In this document: positions 64,000 through 64,000 of the stretch, piece after piece | Position numbering within the stretch: the first letter of the stretch is position 1 | How the letters are laid out: every line of letters starts with the position of its first letter | From: an uncultured Alistipes sp. | GTDB taxonomy: Bacteria > Bacteroidota > Bacteroidia > Bacteroidales > Rikenellaceae | Assembly (NCBI GenBank): GCA_947629705.1 | Contig: CANREN010000007.1 | Coordinates: 22,929-86,928 of the forward strand | Reading direction: 5' to 3' | DNA length: 64,000 nucleotides | Position numbers and translations under genes: made by a program | The notes under the pieces: generated by a model | The model's database searches: none | What the model saw: only the letters and a program-made list of their open reading frames with translations | What the model was told of the DNA's origin: nothing

Positions 64000-64000
64000 C

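Overview
The window looks like chromosomal core DNA of a high-GC Bacteroidales bacterium, most likely Alistipes (Rikenellaceae). The evidence is the phylum-specific promoter form (-33 TTTG, 19-20 nt, -7 TAnnTTTG) repeated at many genes, tRNAs with no encoded CCA, a SusC-type TonB receptor beside a fimbrillin-like lipoprotein, a serine-palmitoyltransferase homologue, an S46 dipeptidyl-peptidase, and DUF4834/DUF1573 proteins. The genus is inferred from composition and gene content; no marker was compared.

Left part (1-15.1 kb, mostly + strand): a tRNA-Cys unit with a structured leader and strong terminator; a possible small RNA; then a four-gene outer-membrane operon (TonB-dependent receptor, DUF4876-like lipoprotein, DUF6850-like beta-barrel, fimbrillin/FISUMP lipoprotein) closed by a large hairpin. 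Next come a polytopic 4Fe-4S membrane protein, a DPP7-type S46 peptidase, a coiled-coil lipoprotein and a serine palmitoyltransferase. sppA faces them across a perfect 24-bp hairpin.

Middle (17.3-36.2 kb, - strand): one nearly continuous str-S10-spc-alpha ribosomal cluster, in transcription order rpsL rpsG fusA rpsJ rplC rplD rplW rplB rpsS rplV rpsC rplP rpmC rpsQ rplN rplX rplE rpsN, a 0.7-kb insertion, rpsH rplF rplR rpsE rpmD rplO secY map infA rpmJ rpsM rpsK rpsD rpoA rplQ. It starts at a TACCTTTG promoter and ends in a U-tract terminator. The insertion between rpsN and rpsH has its own good promoter, an orphan two-helix membrane protein and a 36-bp direct repeat. No tuf is in the cluster.

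Right part (36.7-64 kb): housekeeping and envelope genes in short units. These are purB; DUF4834-mlaE-mlaF; hemolysin III; a RelA/SpoT homologue with a damaged hydrolase site; a zinc-ribbon coiled-coil gene with nif3; a MerR regulator; an RsmF-like methyltransferase with a deoxynucleoside kinase; a GH3 enzyme with trkA; a small Cys-tailed membrane protein and tRNA-Arg; menA-xseA; a plug/TonB_C mini-protein; leuS-esterase-AT-rich orphan-prfA; a SlyD-type isomerase; a kinase/WG-repeat protein; DUF1573 and SIMPL proteins; and tRNA-Gly at the edge.

The most unusual signals are an exactly symmetric overlapping bidirectional promoter between trkA and the small membrane protein (51036-51083), the insertion in the spc operon, the four-gene outer-membrane operon, the RelA-like protein with lost hydrolase residues, the kinase-WG protein and the plug-TonB_C mini-protein. 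No CRISPR array, transposase, integrase or phage gene was seen.
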